From Bacteroidales bacterium (GTDB taxonomy: Bacteria; Bacteroidota; Bacteroidia; Bacteroidales; UBA932): a DNA stretch of 64,000 bases. The DNA is taken from positions 1-64,000 of the forward strand of contig SUYQ01000005.1 of NCBI GenBank assembly GCA_015060325.1, given 5' to 3'. The notes below the pieces were generated by a model that was not told where the DNA came from, did not search any database, and saw only the letters and a program-made list of their open reading frames with translations. Both the position numbers and the translations under genes were made by a program. Below, one piece after another: positions 1 to 9,080 of the stretch. Within the stretch, counting starts at the first letter, position 1. The number at the start of each line of letters is the position of its first letter.

Positions 1-186
1 GGAAATTGTTATATTATATCTTAACCGCTATCATTGATAGTGGCGCCACCTCACGCACTCCTGAGAAGTCATGATGCCACCCATAGCGCAGTGATAGTAT
101 CTGATCTGGATTTATAGAGGAAATATACAAAAAATGCATTAATTTCAATGTGGCGCCTAATCTGCTGACTATCAGTGCATAATAGC

Positions 187-220
187 ACTCCACGTGCTCC
201 CCAAAGGGAGCACGTGGAGT
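187..220 (-). terminator. Perfect 15-bp hairpin downstream of pflA
   Basis: The arm ACTCCACGTGCTCCC (187-201) pairs perfectly with GGGAGCACGTGGAGT (206-220) around a 4-nt loop. It lies 39 bp beyond the pflA stop codon, where the pflBA transcript would end. No strong U-run follows on the minus strand, so it may be an RNA 3'-end stabiliser or a bidirectional structure rather than a classical intrinsic terminator. The rest of positions 1-258 shows no convincing gene. Confidence 0.55.
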
Positions 221-258
221 CAGGTAACGTGTTGGAGTTCAGTATGTTGTGCGCCACG

Positions 259-984
259 TTAATTCAGTACAGCGCAGTCGAAGTATTCGTTGAAGAGTGA
301 CATTGCTCTGTCGAGCTGCTCCGGGGTGTTGGTCGGAGTGTCTTTCAGCTGATACTCCATGCCCATGGTCTCGTACTTGTGTATGCCTAAAGTATGGTAT
401 GGCAGAACCTCCACTCTCTGCAGCATCTTGAAATCCTTGAAGTGTTCACCAAGGGCTCTGATGTCCTCCTCGAAGTCGCTGATGCCTGGGACGAGCACAT
501 AGCGGAGCCAGAAAGGCTTTCCGTTGTCCTCCAGCCACTGGGCCGTCCTTAGAGTCTGCTCGTTGCTGCGGCCGGTCAGGCTTTCATGACGGGCGTTATT
601 GAACTGCTTGCAGTCCAGAAGCACTAAGTCGGTCTGCCTTAACAGTTCCTCGATGTCGCTGTTCCATGCGCCTCCGTTGGTGTCGATGCAGATGTGGATG
701 CCTTCTTCCTTCAGCCTAGCGTAAAGCGGCAGAAGGTCCTTGGCCTGCATGGTAGGCTCACCGCCGGAGAAAGTGACTCCGCCTCTTCGTCCGAAGAACG
801 GCTTCTGGTTTACTGCCATCTGAACGATCTCATCTATTTCAGTCGGTGTCCCTCCCTCGAAGGAAATAGTGTCCGGGTTAGCGCAGTACAGGCAGCGGAA
901 AGGGCAGCCCTGCAGAAAAACGACGAGCCTTAAACCTGGCCCGTCGTATGTTCCCATTGATTCGTAAGAATGAACCTTAAGCAT
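259..984 (-). CDS. pflA: Pyruvate formate-lyase-activating enzyme (radical SAM)
   Basis: This 241-residue radical SAM protein installs the glycyl radical on PflB in the cytoplasm, using S-adenosylmethionine and a [4Fe-4S] cluster. The cluster motif CX3CX2C is visible as C27, C31 and C34 (CPFRCLYC), preceded by the family's YDGPGLR segment and followed by the SGGEP SAM-binding motif near residue 73. The length matches typical PflA (about 245). The start ATG (984-982) overlaps the pflB stop TAA by one base, so the two are translationally coupled in one operon with pflB first. Confidence 0.95.
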   Translation of the reverse strand: MLKVHSYESMGTYDGPGLRLVVFLQGCPFRCLYCANPDTISFEGGTPTEIDEIVQMAVNQKPFFGRRGGVTFSGGEPTMQAKDLLPLYARLKEEGIHICIDTNGGAWNSDIEELLRQTDLVLLDCKQFNNARHESLTGRSNEQTLRTAQWLEDNGKPFWLRYVLVPGISDFEEDIRALGEHFKDFKMLQRVEVLPYHTLGIHKYETMGMEYQLKDTPTNTPEQLDRAMSLFNEYFDCAVLN

Positions 985-3209
985 TATCTGAGTGACTCGT
1001 GGAATGTTCTTGAAATAACCTCGAGCTGGTGCTCACGGCTCAGTCTTGTGAAGTTCACGGCATATCCTGAAACGCGGATTGTGAGCTGCGGATATTTCTC
1101 AGGGTGCTCCATCGCATCCTCGAGCATCTCTCTGTTGAGGACATTCACGTTGAGGTGGTGTGCTCCCTTGGTGAAGTAGCCGTCCATGAGAGTGATGAGG
1201 TTGTCGATCTTGTCCTCGTCTGTAGGGCCGAGTGACTTAGGCACGATAGAGAATGTATTCGAGATACCGTCCTTTGCATCGTGGTAGTCGAGCTTTGCAA
1301 CTGATGAGAGAGATGCAACTGCTCCGTGAGTGTCACGGCCGTGCATTGGGTTTGCACCTGGTGCGAAAGCCACGCCCTTTGCTCTTCCGTCAGGAGTAGC
1401 ACCTGTCTTCTTTCCGTACATCACGTTTGAAGTGATGGTCAGGAGAGAGAGGGTAGGCTGTGCTCCCTTGTATACCTTATGTGTGCTGAGCTCAGTATCG
1501 AAGAACTGAACCACGTCACGTGCAAGTACGTCAACCCTGTCGTCGTCGTTTCCGAACATCGGGAAGTTACCTTCGATGTCGAAGCCCTCTGTAAGGCCCT
1601 CTGCGTTGCGGCGTGCCGTAACCTTTGCATACTTGATTGCAGAAAGCGAGTCTGCAACGATAGAAAGACCAGCTACACCGTATGCGAGGTTGATTGTAGG
1701 GTTTGTATCGATGAACGCCATCTGTGATCTTTCATAGTCATACTTGTCATGCATGAAGTGGATGATGTTCATTGTCTCGTTGTATACGCGTGCAACCTCG
1801 TGGAGGACCTTCTTGTAGTTGTCCATTACCTCGTCGAAGTCGAGGACATTGCTCTTGAGTGGCTTGATTCCCTCAACCATGAGAGTGCCGGTGTTCTCGC
1901 AACGTCCGCCGTTGATGGCGAGGAGGAGAGCCTTTGCAAGGTTGGCACGTGCTCCGAAGAACTGGATGGCCTTACCGATTGCCTGGTATGATACGCAGCA
2001 TGCGATACCGTAGTCGTCGCAGCCTCTTACCTTTCTCATGAGTGAATCGTTCTCATACTGAACTGAGCTGGTGTCGATCGAAACCTTTGCGCAGAACTCC
2101 TTGAATCCTTCCGGAAGCTGCGGATGCCAGAGAACTGTCATGTTTGGCTCCGGTGCAGGTCCGAGGTTGTAGAGAGTCTGGAGGAAACGGAACGAAGTCT
2201 TTGTAACCTTGCTCTTTCCACCTGTGAAGCGGCCTCCGATAGCCTCTGTGATCCATGTAGGGTCACCGGCGAAGAGCTCGTTGTATGCGTTCATTCTGAG
2301 GTGACGTACCATTCTGAGCTTCATTACGAACTGGTCGATGAGCTCCTGTGCGAATGTCTCGTCGATGAGGTTGTGATCGAGGTCATACTGGATGAAGATA
2401 TCAAGGAATGATGATACGTTTCCGAGTGACATCGCAGCACCGTCCTGCTCCTTTACAGCTGCAAGATATGCCATGTAGAGCCACTGAACTGCTTCCTGAG
2501 CGCTTCTTGCAGGTCTGCTGAGGTCGAGTCCGTAGTATTCTCCCATTACCTTGATCTCCTGGAGGGCTCTGATCTGCTCAGCCACCTCCTCACGGAGAGT
2601 GATGCGTGAACGTGTCATAGTACCTGTAAGGTTCCTGAGGTCCTCCTTCTTAGCCTCGATGAGTCTGTCAACTCCATAGAGGGCAAGTCTTCTGTAGTCA
2701 CCGATGATACGGCCTCTTGCATAGTTGTCAGGAAGTCCTGTGAGGAATCCGAGCGACCTGTATTTACGGATCTCCTCAGTGTATACGTCGAATACTCCGT
2801 CGTTGTGTGTCTTTCTGTAGTGAGTGAATATCTCCTTCACCTTAGGATCGAGTTCTATTCCGTTCTCCATGCAAGCCTTCTCGACTACCTTGAGACCTCC
2901 GAAAGGCTTGATAGCCCTCTTGAGGAGTTCATCTGTCTGGAGACCAACGATAAGTTCGTTCTCCTTGTCGATGTAGCCTGCTGCGTGTGAAGTGATTGTT
3001 GAAATAGTCTTTGCATCGATTGCGCGTACGCCTCCGTTTGCCCTCTCTTCTGCAAGAGCGTCAAGACATTTGTTCCAGAGCTTCTTTGTACGCTCTGTAG
3101 CACCCTGAAGGAATGATGCGTCTCCTTCGTAGGGAGTAATGTTGCTGTAAACGAAATCAGCAACGTCAATTCTGCGGCTCCATCTGCCGTCGTTGAATTT
3201 CTGTGTCAT
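984..3209 (-). CDS. pflB: Formate C-acetyltransferase (pyruvate formate-lyase)
   Basis: PflB converts pyruvate and CoA to acetyl-CoA and formate during anaerobic growth. From the ATG at 3209 the product has 741 residues, close to the E. coli enzyme (760). The adjacent catalytic cysteines lie in IACCVS (about residues 404-405), and the C-terminal glycyl-radical loop RVSGYAVNF places the radical glycine at about residue 715. The frame is open upstream to a TTG at 3236, but that codon lies inside the -7 promoter element, so 3209 is the start chosen here. pflA follows directly. Confidence 0.96.
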   Translation of the reverse strand: MTQKFNDGRWSRRIDVADFVYSNITPYEGDASFLQGATERTKKLWNKCLDALAEERANGGVRAIDAKTISTITSHAAGYIDKENELIVGLQTDELLKRAIKPFGGLKVVEKACMENGIELDPKVKEIFTHYRKTHNDGVFDVYTEEIRKYRSLGFLTGLPDNYARGRIIGDYRRLALYGVDRLIEAKKEDLRNLTGTMTRSRITLREEVAEQIRALQEIKVMGEYYGLDLSRPARSAQEAVQWLYMAYLAAVKEQDGAAMSLGNVSSFLDIFIQYDLDHNLIDETFAQELIDQFVMKLRMVRHLRMNAYNELFAGDPTWITEAIGGRFTGGKSKVTKTSFRFLQTLYNLGPAPEPNMTVLWHPQLPEGFKEFCAKVSIDTSSVQYENDSLMRKVRGCDDYGIACCVSYQAIGKAIQFFGARANLAKALLLAINGGRCENTGTLMVEGIKPLKSNVLDFDEVMDNYKKVLHEVARVYNETMNIIHFMHDKYDYERSQMAFIDTNPTINLAYGVAGLSIVADSLSAIKYAKVTARRNAEGLTEGFDIEGNFPMFGNDDDRVDVLARDVVQFFDTELSTHKVYKGAQPTLSLLTITSNVMYGKKTGATPDGRAKGVAFAPGANPMHGRDTHGAVASLSSVAKLDYHDAKDGISNTFSIVPKSLGPTDEDKIDNLITLMDGYFTKGAHHLNVNVLNREMLEDAMEHPEKYPQLTIRVSGYAVNFTRLSREHQLEVISRTFHESLR

Positions 3210-3233
3210 AATATACCTCTTAAATTTCGGGCG

Positions 3234-3264
3234 CAAAGGTAACTCTAAAAATAATATAAAGCAA
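3234..3264 (-). promoter_or_regulatory. Bacteroidetes-type promoter of pflBA
   Basis: On the minus strand a -33-like TTG (3264-3262) is followed after 20 nt by TACCTTTG (3241-3234), which matches the Bacteroidetes -7 consensus TAnnTTTG with the usual spacing. The pflB ATG lies 24 nt downstream. Confidence 0.75.
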
Positions 3265-3325
3265 TCCCTATAATAAGGTATATTAACTAAATTTCACTAT
3301 ATTCCTTCAACTTTTGATGTATCCA

Positions 3326-3357
3326 GGGGTGGTTTTCTTTGAAAGTGTAACCACCCC
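3326..3357 (-). terminator. Hairpin between ssb and the pflB promoter
   Basis: GGGGTGGTT (3326-3334) pairs with AACCACCCC (3349-3357) over a 14-nt loop. It lies just past the ssb stop on the minus strand and upstream of the pflB promoter, so it could end the ssb transcript. No U-run follows, which keeps confidence low. Confidence 0.4.
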
Positions 3358-3384
3358 GTCATGCACATTCCTTAAATTGTAGTT

Positions 3385-3735
3385 TTAGCTTTCAGCCTGC
3401 TCTTCCCGCAGTATCTTCACTTTGTTGGCAAGCACTTCATAATAGGTCTTTTCCGTGCCGTCAATTCCGGTGACCTTTGTTGTGCGAAGTCTTCCTATGA
3501 CATATACAGGCATACCTTTGGTGATTTTGTGTACATCCGGAATGTCTTTGCTTTCCCATGCCACGATATTGTGCCACGTGGTTTCCGAAGCGGCACCATC
3601 GCGTGTCTTGTAAAGGATGTCTGTTGCCAGCGAGAAGTTTGCAACCCTTGTTCCGTTGTGCTCGTTGCTGCGGACGTTGCCGACCCGCCCTTGGAGCTCG
3701 ATTCTGTTGATGTGATCCATAAGATTTTCTCTCAT
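3385..3735 (-). CDS. ssb: Short single-domain single-stranded DNA-binding protein
   Basis: This OB-fold protein of about 116 residues binds ssDNA. The core runs from INRIELQGRVGNVR through FSLAT, the WHNIVAWE strand, KGMPVYVIGRLR and TYYEVLANKVKIL, the usual SSB order. It ends in REEQAES and lacks the long linker and acidic DDDIPF-type tail of the housekeeping SSB, so it is probably an accessory SSB. An open frame extends to 3816, but the leader residues look random. I chose the ATG at 3735 (MRENLMDHIN); the ATG at 3720 (MDHINRIEL) is equally possible. Confidence 0.8.
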   Translation of the reverse strand: MRENLMDHINRIELQGRVGNVRSNEHNGTRVANFSLATDILYKTRDGAASETTWHNIVAWESKDIPDVHKITKGMPVYVIGRLRTTKVTGIDGTEKTYYEVLANKVKILREEQAES

Positions 3736-3883
3736 TTTAATGTTTGACTTTTCTTCCCCACATCTTATGCGCGCTTTGTAGGTTGAAGGCAAAGTAAAGC
3801 AAATAACCGATAGCATGTATCTCCATGCCGCTTCTCATGTGCAACTTTTTCTGTTTATTTAAATGATTTCTTTTTTTTGATCT

Positions 3884-3945
3884 GTTAAAGATTTTTCTTT
3901 AAGACGTTAAAACGAATTTTATTGTGTTAAAGAATTTTCTTATCC
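3884..3945. repeat. Three spaced GTTAAA repeats in an AT-rich intergenic region
   Basis: GTTAAAG or GTTAAAA occurs at 3884, 3906 and 3926, spaced 22 and 20 bp (about two helical turns), and each copy is followed by an A/T-rich run with TTTTC or TTTTA. The first copy also forms the inverted repeat TTAAAGA-TTTT-TCTTTAA. The surrounding 240 bp (3817-4056) has no gene. It could be a protein-binding array or simply low-complexity DNA. Confidence 0.3.
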
Positions 3946-3954
3946 TTCCTGAAA

Positions 3955-3994
3955 TTTAAAAAAAAAGAAAAACATGGTTAAAGAAAAAGAAAAA
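3955..3994 (+). other. A/G-rich element (copy A) upstream of the zinc-finger gene
   Basis: Two A-rich blocks are seen: a run of A with GAAAAA, then TTAAAGAAAAAGAAAAA (3978-3994). The second block recurs with one A fewer upstream of the RAYT gene (6716-6731) and upstream of the BASS transporter (47128-47143). Function unknown. Confidence 0.4.
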
Positions 3995-4056
3995 TCTGTT
4001 GAGAGGTATTTGAATGCATGTTTCTTATAGCCACTTTTGACTGAAAAAACGGGGAG

Positions 4057-4479
4057 ATGGGATATGGAAAGAAAATAGTCAGACATTTGCCCAAATGTCT
4101 TCATTGCGGAGAGCAGATAAGATATGGAAGGGCAGACAAAAGATATTGCTGTGATGATTGCCGGAACAGTCATCACAATGCCCAGACCAAGGCAAGTCGG
4201 GGGTTCCGAAGAAAAGTCCTCTCTCAGTTGTTCGCTAATTATGACGTTCTGGATCGCCTGTTCAAGGCAGGGATAGCAAGCGTTGATGTTTTTGATGCTG
4301 TCAATATGGGCTTTGTCCCGGGAGTGGTCACTTCTTATCGTCGTACAGGATGTCATGACGAGTTCGCCTGTTTCGATATTAAGTACAGAATGACACCAAC
4401 CAGGCTGTCACATATATCGAAAATAGAAAATGTTTCCTTAAATTTGCAGGCTGCAACAGATAAGGATCAACTATTGTGA
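4057..4479 (+). CDS. Small zinc-finger protein of unknown function
   Basis: This 140-residue protein begins with a four-cysteine zinc-binding pattern: C14 and C17 in CLHC, then C30, C31 and C34 in YCCDDC followed by RNSHHNA. That layout recalls short Bacteroidetes proteins with an N-terminal zinc ribbon that are often annotated as hypothetical. The remainder is predicted helical with no recognised catalytic motif. The ATG at 4057 follows a purine-rich GGGGAG. Its end overlaps a GTG just before the following lipoprotein peptidase gene, and a possible promoter for that gene lies inside its last codons. Function is not assigned. Confidence 0.65.
   Translation: MGYGKKIVRHLPKCLHCGEQIRYGRADKRYCCDDCRNSHHNAQTKASRGFRRKVLSQLFANYDVLDRLFKAGIASVDVFDAVNMGFVPGVVTSYRRTGCHDEFACFDIKYRMTPTRLSHISKIENVSLNLQAATDKDQLL
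4439..4446 (+). promoter_or_regulatory. Possible -7 element for the M3 peptidase gene
   Basis: TAAATTTG matches TAnnTTTG, 41 nt before the peptidase ATG at 4488 and inside the 3' end of the preceding gene. No clear -33 partner is seen. Confidence 0.4.
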
Positions 4480-4487
4480 ATTATATT

Positions 4488-6587
4488 ATGAAAAGAAAAC
4501 TATTAATCGCAGGCGCGCTGCTTGCACTTTTTACCGGTTGTAAGACTATGGAATCAAAAAATCCGCTTTTGACCGAGTCGACAGCTCCTTTTGGAGCACC
4601 GCAGTTCGATAAGATCAAGATTGAACATTATCTTCCTGCCTTTGAGGCGGGAATCAAGGAGGCTAAGGCTGAGATCGATGCAATCGTAGCAAATACCGAA
4701 GAACCTACTTTTGAGAACACTATCGAGGCAATGGAGAATTCCGGAAGAACACTGAACAGGGTTGCCGGCATATTCTATAACCTCATGGAAGCGCATACTG
4801 ATGACCAGATGCAGGAAATCGCAGAGAAGGTCGCTCCGATGATGACTGAGTATTCGATGTACGTTTCGTTGAATGACGCTCTCTTCCAGAGGGTGAAGGC
4901 CGTATATGAGAAGAAGGATGAACTTGGACTTGACAAGGATCAGATGACTCTTCTCGAGGATTCATACAAGGGCTTTGTCCGCGGTGGTGCAAATCTTTCA
5001 GATGAGGATAAGGCTCTCTACAGCAAGTGGTCTGAGGAACTTTCTCTTCTGACCCTCCAGTTCAGCAAGAATGTTCTTGCCGCTACAAATGCCTATACTC
5101 TGCACATTACAGACGAGGCAGATCTTGCAGGTCTTCCTGAATATGTGAAGACCATGGGTGCGGAGACAGCAAAGGAGAAAGGACTCGAAGGATGGGCATA
5201 TACGCTGGATTATCCAAGCTACGGCCCGTTCCTTAAATATAGCACAAACCGCGAACTCCGTAAGCAGATCTGGACAGCATACAACACAAGGGCCATCGGC
5301 GGTGAGTTTGACAATACAGAAATCGTTAAGCAGATCGTTGACCTCAGAATCAAGATAGCCAATATCCTCGGATATGAGACTTATGCGGACTATGCTCTCG
5401 AGGAGAGAATGGCCAAGAACAAGGAGACTGTAGACGGCTTCATCATGGAACTCCTTCAGCCTTCTATGGAATTTGCCAGGAAGGATGTTGAAGATGTACT
5501 TGCTTATGCAAAGAAGAACGGATTTGAGGACAACATGCTTCAGCCATGGGATTTCACATACTGGTCAGAACGCTATCAGGAGGCTGAGTACTCCCTCAGT
5601 GCAGAGGAACTGAAGCCATATTTCCAGCTTGAGAGCTGTATCGATGCAGTATTCGGACTTGCTACAAGACTATACGGCATTTCATTTACAGAGCTTGATG
5701 ACGTTCCTGTATATCACGAGGATGTGAAGGTTTACGAGGTCAAGGATGCTGACGGCAGCCACCTCGCTCTGTTCTATGCAGACTTCTTCCCACGCGCAAG
5801 CAAGAGAGGAGGCGCATGGATGACCAGCTTCCGTGACCAGAGCGTTGTCGACGGTGTTGAGGAGAGACCTTTCATCAGCATCGTGTGCAACTTCACAAAG
5901 CCTACAGCCGACGCTCCGTCACTCATCACTCATGACGAACTCACGACATTCCTCCATGAGTTCGGACATGCACTCCACGGTATCTTTGCAAAGGGACGTT
6001 ACTCCTCTCTCACAGGCACTAGCGTAAGCCGTGACTTCGTGGAACTTCCTTCTCAGATCATGGAGAACTGGGCATATGAGCCTGAATACCTGAACTCTTT
6101 TGCAAAGCACTATCAGACAGGTGAGCCTATTCCGGCAGAACTTATCGAGAAGATTGTTGCAGCAAAGAACTATCTGGCAGGCTATGGTCAGGTGCGTCAG
6201 CTTCACTACGGATATCTTGACATGGCATGGCATTCTCTCAAGGAGGTTCCGACAGTCGGAACAGTTGAATTCGAGCAGAGTGTTCTCGCTCCATGGGCAG
6301 TTATGCCTGCAGTAGAGGGCGCGGCGTTCTCTACATCATTCTCGCATATCTTCTCCGGTGGATATTCGGCAGGATATTACTCATACAAGTGGGCAGAGGT
6401 GCTAGAGGCTGATGCCTTCTCTCTCTTCAAGGAGAAGGGAATCTTCAATACTGAGGTTGCAAATTCATTCCGCAAGAACATCCTCGAGAAGGGTGGCGCT
6501 GAGGATGAGGCTGTCATCTACCGCAACTTCCGCGGTCACGATCCGGAGCCTGCAGCCCTGATGGAGAAGCTCGGACTGACAAAGTAA
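4488..6587 (+). CDS. dcp: M3-family peptidyl-dipeptidase lipoprotein
   Basis: This 699-residue zinc metallopeptidase is related to peptidyl-dipeptidase Dcp/oligopeptidase A. The HEXXH motif HEFGH is at H490-H494, followed by the family's DFVELPSQ stretch, which holds the third zinc ligand (Glu). The N-terminus is a lipoprotein signal (MKRKLLIAGALLALFTGC), so unlike cytoplasmic E. coli Dcp it should be exported and lipid-anchored, probably trimming peptides at the cell envelope. The frame is open to a GTG at 4476, but the ATG at 4488 gives the clean signal peptide. A 91-bp palindromic repeat follows the stop codon and can act as terminator. Confidence 0.92.
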   Translation: MKRKLLIAGALLALFTGCKTMESKNPLLTESTAPFGAPQFDKIKIEHYLPAFEAGIKEAKAEIDAIVANTEEPTFENTIEAMENSGRTLNRVAGIFYNLMEAHTDDQMQEIAEKVAPMMTEYSMYVSLNDALFQRVKAVYEKKDELGLDKDQMTLLEDSYKGFVRGGANLSDEDKALYSKWSEELSLLTLQFSKNVLAATNAYTLHITDEADLAGLPEYVKTMGAETAKEKGLEGWAYTLDYPSYGPFLKYSTNRELRKQIWTAYNTRAIGGEFDNTEIVKQIVDLRIKIANILGYETYADYALEERMAKNKETVDGFIMELLQPSMEFARKDVEDVLAYAKKNGFEDNMLQPWDFTYWSERYQEAEYSLSAEELKPYFQLESCIDAVFGLATRLYGISFTELDDVPVYHEDVKVYEVKDADGSHLALFYADFFPRASKRGGAWMTSFRDQSVVDGVEERPFISIVCNFTKPTADAPSLITHDELTTFLHEFGHALHGIFAKGRYSSLTGTSVSRDFVELPSQIMENWAYEPEYLNSFAKHYQTGEPIPAELIEKIVAAKNYLAGYGQVRQLHYGYLDMAWHSLKEVPTVGTVEFEQSVLAPWAVMPAVEGAAFSTSFSHIFSGGYSAGYYSYKWAEVLEADAFSLFKEKGIFNTEVANSFRKNILEKGGAEDEAVIYRNFRGHDPEPAALMEKLGLTK

Positions 6588-6593
6588 TAATTC

Positions 6594-6684
6594 TGTAAAC
6601 ATCTTCCACGGAAATACACAGAAAGCGTGGCAGATCCGACCTTCGAGGTGGGTATCTGCCACGCTTTTTCAGTATAACCGTGCT
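6594..6684 (+). repeat. REP-like palindromic repeat, copy 1
   Basis: This 91-bp unit recurs at 7658-7748 in the same orientation, and the two copies flank the RAYT gene. They differ mainly in a 6-nt stretch at about 6615-6620 and at two or three other positions. A 5-bp outer inverted repeat (CACGG/CCGTG) brackets a long hairpin. Confidence 0.85.
6622..6669 (+). terminator. Hairpin with T-run inside REP copy 1
   Basis: AAAGCGTGGCAGAT (6622-6635) pairs with ATCTGCCACGCTTT (6654-6667), with an inner ACCT-TCG-AGGT helix and a T-run to 6669. It can end the M3 peptidase transcript. Confidence 0.7.
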
Positions 6685-6696
6685 AGGTGTTAAACA

Positions 6697-6731
6697 TTAA
6701 AAAAAAGAAAAAGTTTTAAGAAAAAGAAAAA
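6697..6731 (+). other. A/G-rich element (copy B) upstream of RAYT
   Basis: An A-run with GAAAAA is followed by TTAAGAAAAAGAAAAA (6716-6731), which is identical over 16 bp to 47128-47143. The layout of the whole element resembles copy A at 3955-3994. Confidence 0.4.
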
Positions 6732-6801
6732 CCTGTATATGCCCTATTGCATTCATTATTAGTTGTTTCCAACTTTGACAGAAATATGATTAAGCAAGAA
6801 T

Positions 6802-7662
6802 ATGAAACCGTATTATCATGTAAGCAGTAAGGCATTGGAGAAGAATGATATTTTCCTGACCCGTGAAGATTTCGTTACGGCAATGAATGACATTGCTCTA
6901 TGCTCCCTCAGGTATGATGTGAAGATTCTGTGTTTTTGCCTCATGTGCAATCACTTCCATTTTGTATTGCGAGGGTCTTATAAGGAATGTTATGCCTTTA
7001 TGAATGAGTTCAAGAGAATATGTGCAATCAGGATGCGTGACCGGACGGGAGAGGTCAGTGGTCTGAAAGATGTGGATCTGCATTTTGACTTGCTGGATAC
7101 CCAGGAGTATCTGGAGAATGCTATTGCCTATGTGCTGCGCAATCCTCTTGCAGCACGCATCATCATGATGCCATACTTTTATGAGTGGTCATCCATATCT
7201 GCCTATTTCCGAGGGTGTTCGCAGTTGCATGGACTTCCTCTTAATACTTTGAGTGTAAGGAAGCGCAGGGAGGTACTCCGCACCAGACATGATGTTGTTC
7301 CGGATCACTTTATGCTCTCTCCGCAAGGATTCATTCATCCGGCTTGTTATATAGCAGTTGATGAGGTGGAAAAGATATTCCGCCACCCGTCGCGATTAAT
7401 GATGCTGTTGGCCAAAAAGGTTGAGAATGAATTTGAAGTGTCATCCGGAGCGGCTCAACAGATCAAGATGACAGAAGCAGAATTGAAGACCCAGGTTCTG
7501 GAACTTGTCCGCAATGAATTTGGAGTGAACTCTCTCACTCAGCTATCTGCGGACGATAGATTGCGCTTATGCCTTTTGATGAGAAGGAACTTCAATTCGT
7601 CTGTCAAACAGATTGCCAGAATCTTGCGTTTAAGCCAGTCTGTGGTTGCCTCTGTTTTGTAA
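6802..7662 (+). CDS. REP-associated tyrosine transposase (Y1 HUH family, RAYT)
   Basis: This 286-residue protein carries an IS200/IS605-like Y1 transposase domain. The HUH metal-binding motif is H51-F-H53 (CNHFHFVLRG), and the probable catalytic tyrosine is Y110 in YVLRNPLAA, the RAYT counterpart of Y-x-x-x-NP. The C-terminal region (about 215-286) ends in a helix-turn-helix-like segment (IARILRLSQSVVASVL) typical of Bacteroidetes RAYTs. No second tnpB-type ORF is present. It is flanked by two copies of a 91-bp palindrome, and its stop codon lies inside the second copy, so gene and repeat are physically joined. RAYTs are single-copy relatives of transposases thought to process or spread REP sequences. 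Confidence 0.9.
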   Translation: MKPYYHVSSKALEKNDIFLTREDFVTAMNDIALCSLRYDVKILCFCLMCNHFHFVLRGSYKECYAFMNEFKRICAIRMRDRTGEVSGLKDVDLHFDLLDTQEYLENAIAYVLRNPLAARIIMMPYFYEWSSISAYFRGCSQLHGLPLNTLSVRKRREVLRTRHDVVPDHFMLSPQGFIHPACYIAVDEVEKIFRHPSRLMMLLAKKVENEFEVSSGAAQQIKMTEAELKTQVLELVRNEFGVNSLTQLSADDRLRLCLLMRRNFNSSVKQIARILRLSQSVVASVL

Positions 7663-7748
7663 ACATCTTCCACGGAAACATAATGAAAGCGTGGCAGATC
7701 CGACCTTCGAGGTGGGTATCTGCCACGCTTTTTCCGTATGACCGTGCT
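7658..7748 (+). repeat. REP-like palindromic repeat, copy 2
   Basis: Second copy of the 91-bp unit, starting inside the RAYT stop codon. Its stem AAAGCGTGGCAGAT (7686-7699) and ATCTGCCACGCTTT (7718-7731) ends in a T-run and can terminate RAYT transcription. It lies 7 bp from the convergent permease gene. Confidence 0.85.
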
Positions 7749-7755
7749 TGATGTG

Positions 7756-9045
7756 TTATCCAAGCAGAGGCTCGTCTCCCTTTGGCTTCTTGAAGATCAT
7801 GAAGAAGAGGATGCCGACTACGAGTGCATATCCGGCGAAGATAAGCCAGCATGTCTGCCAGTCACCGACTCTGAAGGCTCCTTCCTGCCATGTCAGGCTG
7901 TTCACGACGGCGCCTGCTGAGAGTGTTCCGACTGTTGCACCGATACCGTTTGTCATGAGCATGAAGAGACCCTGTGCGCTGTTCTGGAGCTTGCCCTTTG
8001 TGCGTGAGTTTGTATAAAGGGCACCGGAAATGTTGAAGAAGTCAAATGCTACTCCATAAACGATGCATGAAAGGATGATCATCCATACGCGTCCGCCTGT
8101 GTCGCCGAATCCGAAAAGACCGAATCTGAGCACCCATGCACCCATGGCGATGAGCATCACGTTCTTGATGCCGAACTTCTTCATTGCAAATGGGATAAGG
8201 AGGATTCCAAGTGTCTCCGCAATCTGGGAAACAGCATAGATTGCATTGGCGTTGTTGGCTCCCCAAGAATCTGGTGATGTGGCCTGGAAATGCGAAATAA
8301 ACGGTGTTGCGTAGGCATTTGTGATCTGGAGTGCAGCTCCAAGAAGCATGGAGAAGATGAAGAAGATCGCCATCTGTCTGTCCTTGAAGAGCACGAATGC
8401 GTTGAGGCCGAACTTTTCAGAAAGAGTCTGATTCTGATCAGGATTGGTGTTGCAAGGACAGTTCGGCAAGGTGAAGCAGAAGATCAGCATTGCAAGTCCG
8501 ATGTATCCTGATGTAAGGAACTGGTTGTATGAGTTCTGGAACTGGATGCCTTCGATGCTGGCAAAGTTAACGAAGAGCATTGCAAGAATGAAACCTACAG
8601 TTCCGAATACGCGTACAGGAGGAAAGTCCTTGACTGTGTCATATCCGTTTCTTTCAAGAAGATTGAATGCCACTGAGTTTGAAAGCGCGATTGTAGGCAT
8701 GTAAAATGCTGTTCCAACTGCATAGAGACCAAAGAGGATAGGGAATGAAACGGGATCTCCTCCAGACTGAGCCCATCCGTAATATCCGGCGCCGAGCATG
8801 CCGATTGCTGCTATACCATGGCATATTCCAAGAAGTTTCTGTGCCGGAATATATTTGTCGGCAATAATACCCATGATTGTCGGCATGAATATAGAAACAA
8901 TGCCTTGAAGAGCAAAGAAAATAGGAATTTTGGTTCCCAGACCTACTGAAATCAGGTAGTTCGCCATAGAAGTGAGGTATGCTCCCCATACGGCCCATTG
9001 AAGGATGTTCATCACGATGAGCCTTAATTTGATTGATTTTAGCAT
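7756..9045 (-). CDS. Nucleoside permease (MFS, NHS family)
   Basis: This integral inner-membrane protein of about 430 residues has some twelve hydrophobic segments. It matches the nucleoside:H+ symporter family (NupG/XapB-like): the N-terminus contains MNILQWAVWGAYLTSMANYL and the C-terminus a cytoplasmic KKPKGDEP tail. It probably imports nucleosides for salvage. The open frame runs to 9174, but the added 43 codons translate an interspersed palindromic repeat, so the ATG at 9045 (MLKSIKLRLIVMN) is the start. It is divergent from tgt. Confidence 0.88.
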   Translation of the reverse strand: MLKSIKLRLIVMNILQWAVWGAYLTSMANYLISVGLGTKIPIFFALQGIVSIFMPTIMGIIADKYIPAQKLLGICHGIAAIGMLGAGYYGWAQSGGDPVSFPILFGLYAVGTAFYMPTIALSNSVAFNLLERNGYDTVKDFPPVRVFGTVGFILAMLFVNFASIEGIQFQNSYNQFLTSGYIGLAMLIFCFTLPNCPCNTNPDQNQTLSEKFGLNAFVLFKDRQMAIFFIFSMLLGAALQITNAYATPFISHFQATSPDSWGANNANAIYAVSQIAETLGILLIPFAMKKFGIKNVMLIAMGAWVLRFGLFGFGDTGGRVWMIILSCIVYGVAFDFFNISGALYTNSRTKGKLQNSAQGLFMLMTNGIGATVGTLSAGAVVNSLTWQEGAFRVGDWQTCWLIFAGYALVVGILFFMIFKKPKGDEPLLG

Positions 9046-9080
9046 AGTAATAATTAATAGTAAGTTATATTCGGTTTCAA

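Noticed and set aside
69..257. 62-codon minus-strand ORF at the left edge
   Set aside because: It spans the pflA 3' hairpin, has no recognisable motif and no good initiation region.
3210..3236. Longer pflB start at TTG 3236
   Set aside because: The TTG lies within the -7 promoter element; the ATG at 3209 gives the normal N-terminus.
3940..4356. 138-codon minus-strand ORF
   Set aside because: It is antisense to the zinc-finger gene, and its C-terminus translates poly-A/T DNA into lysine/phenylalanine runs.
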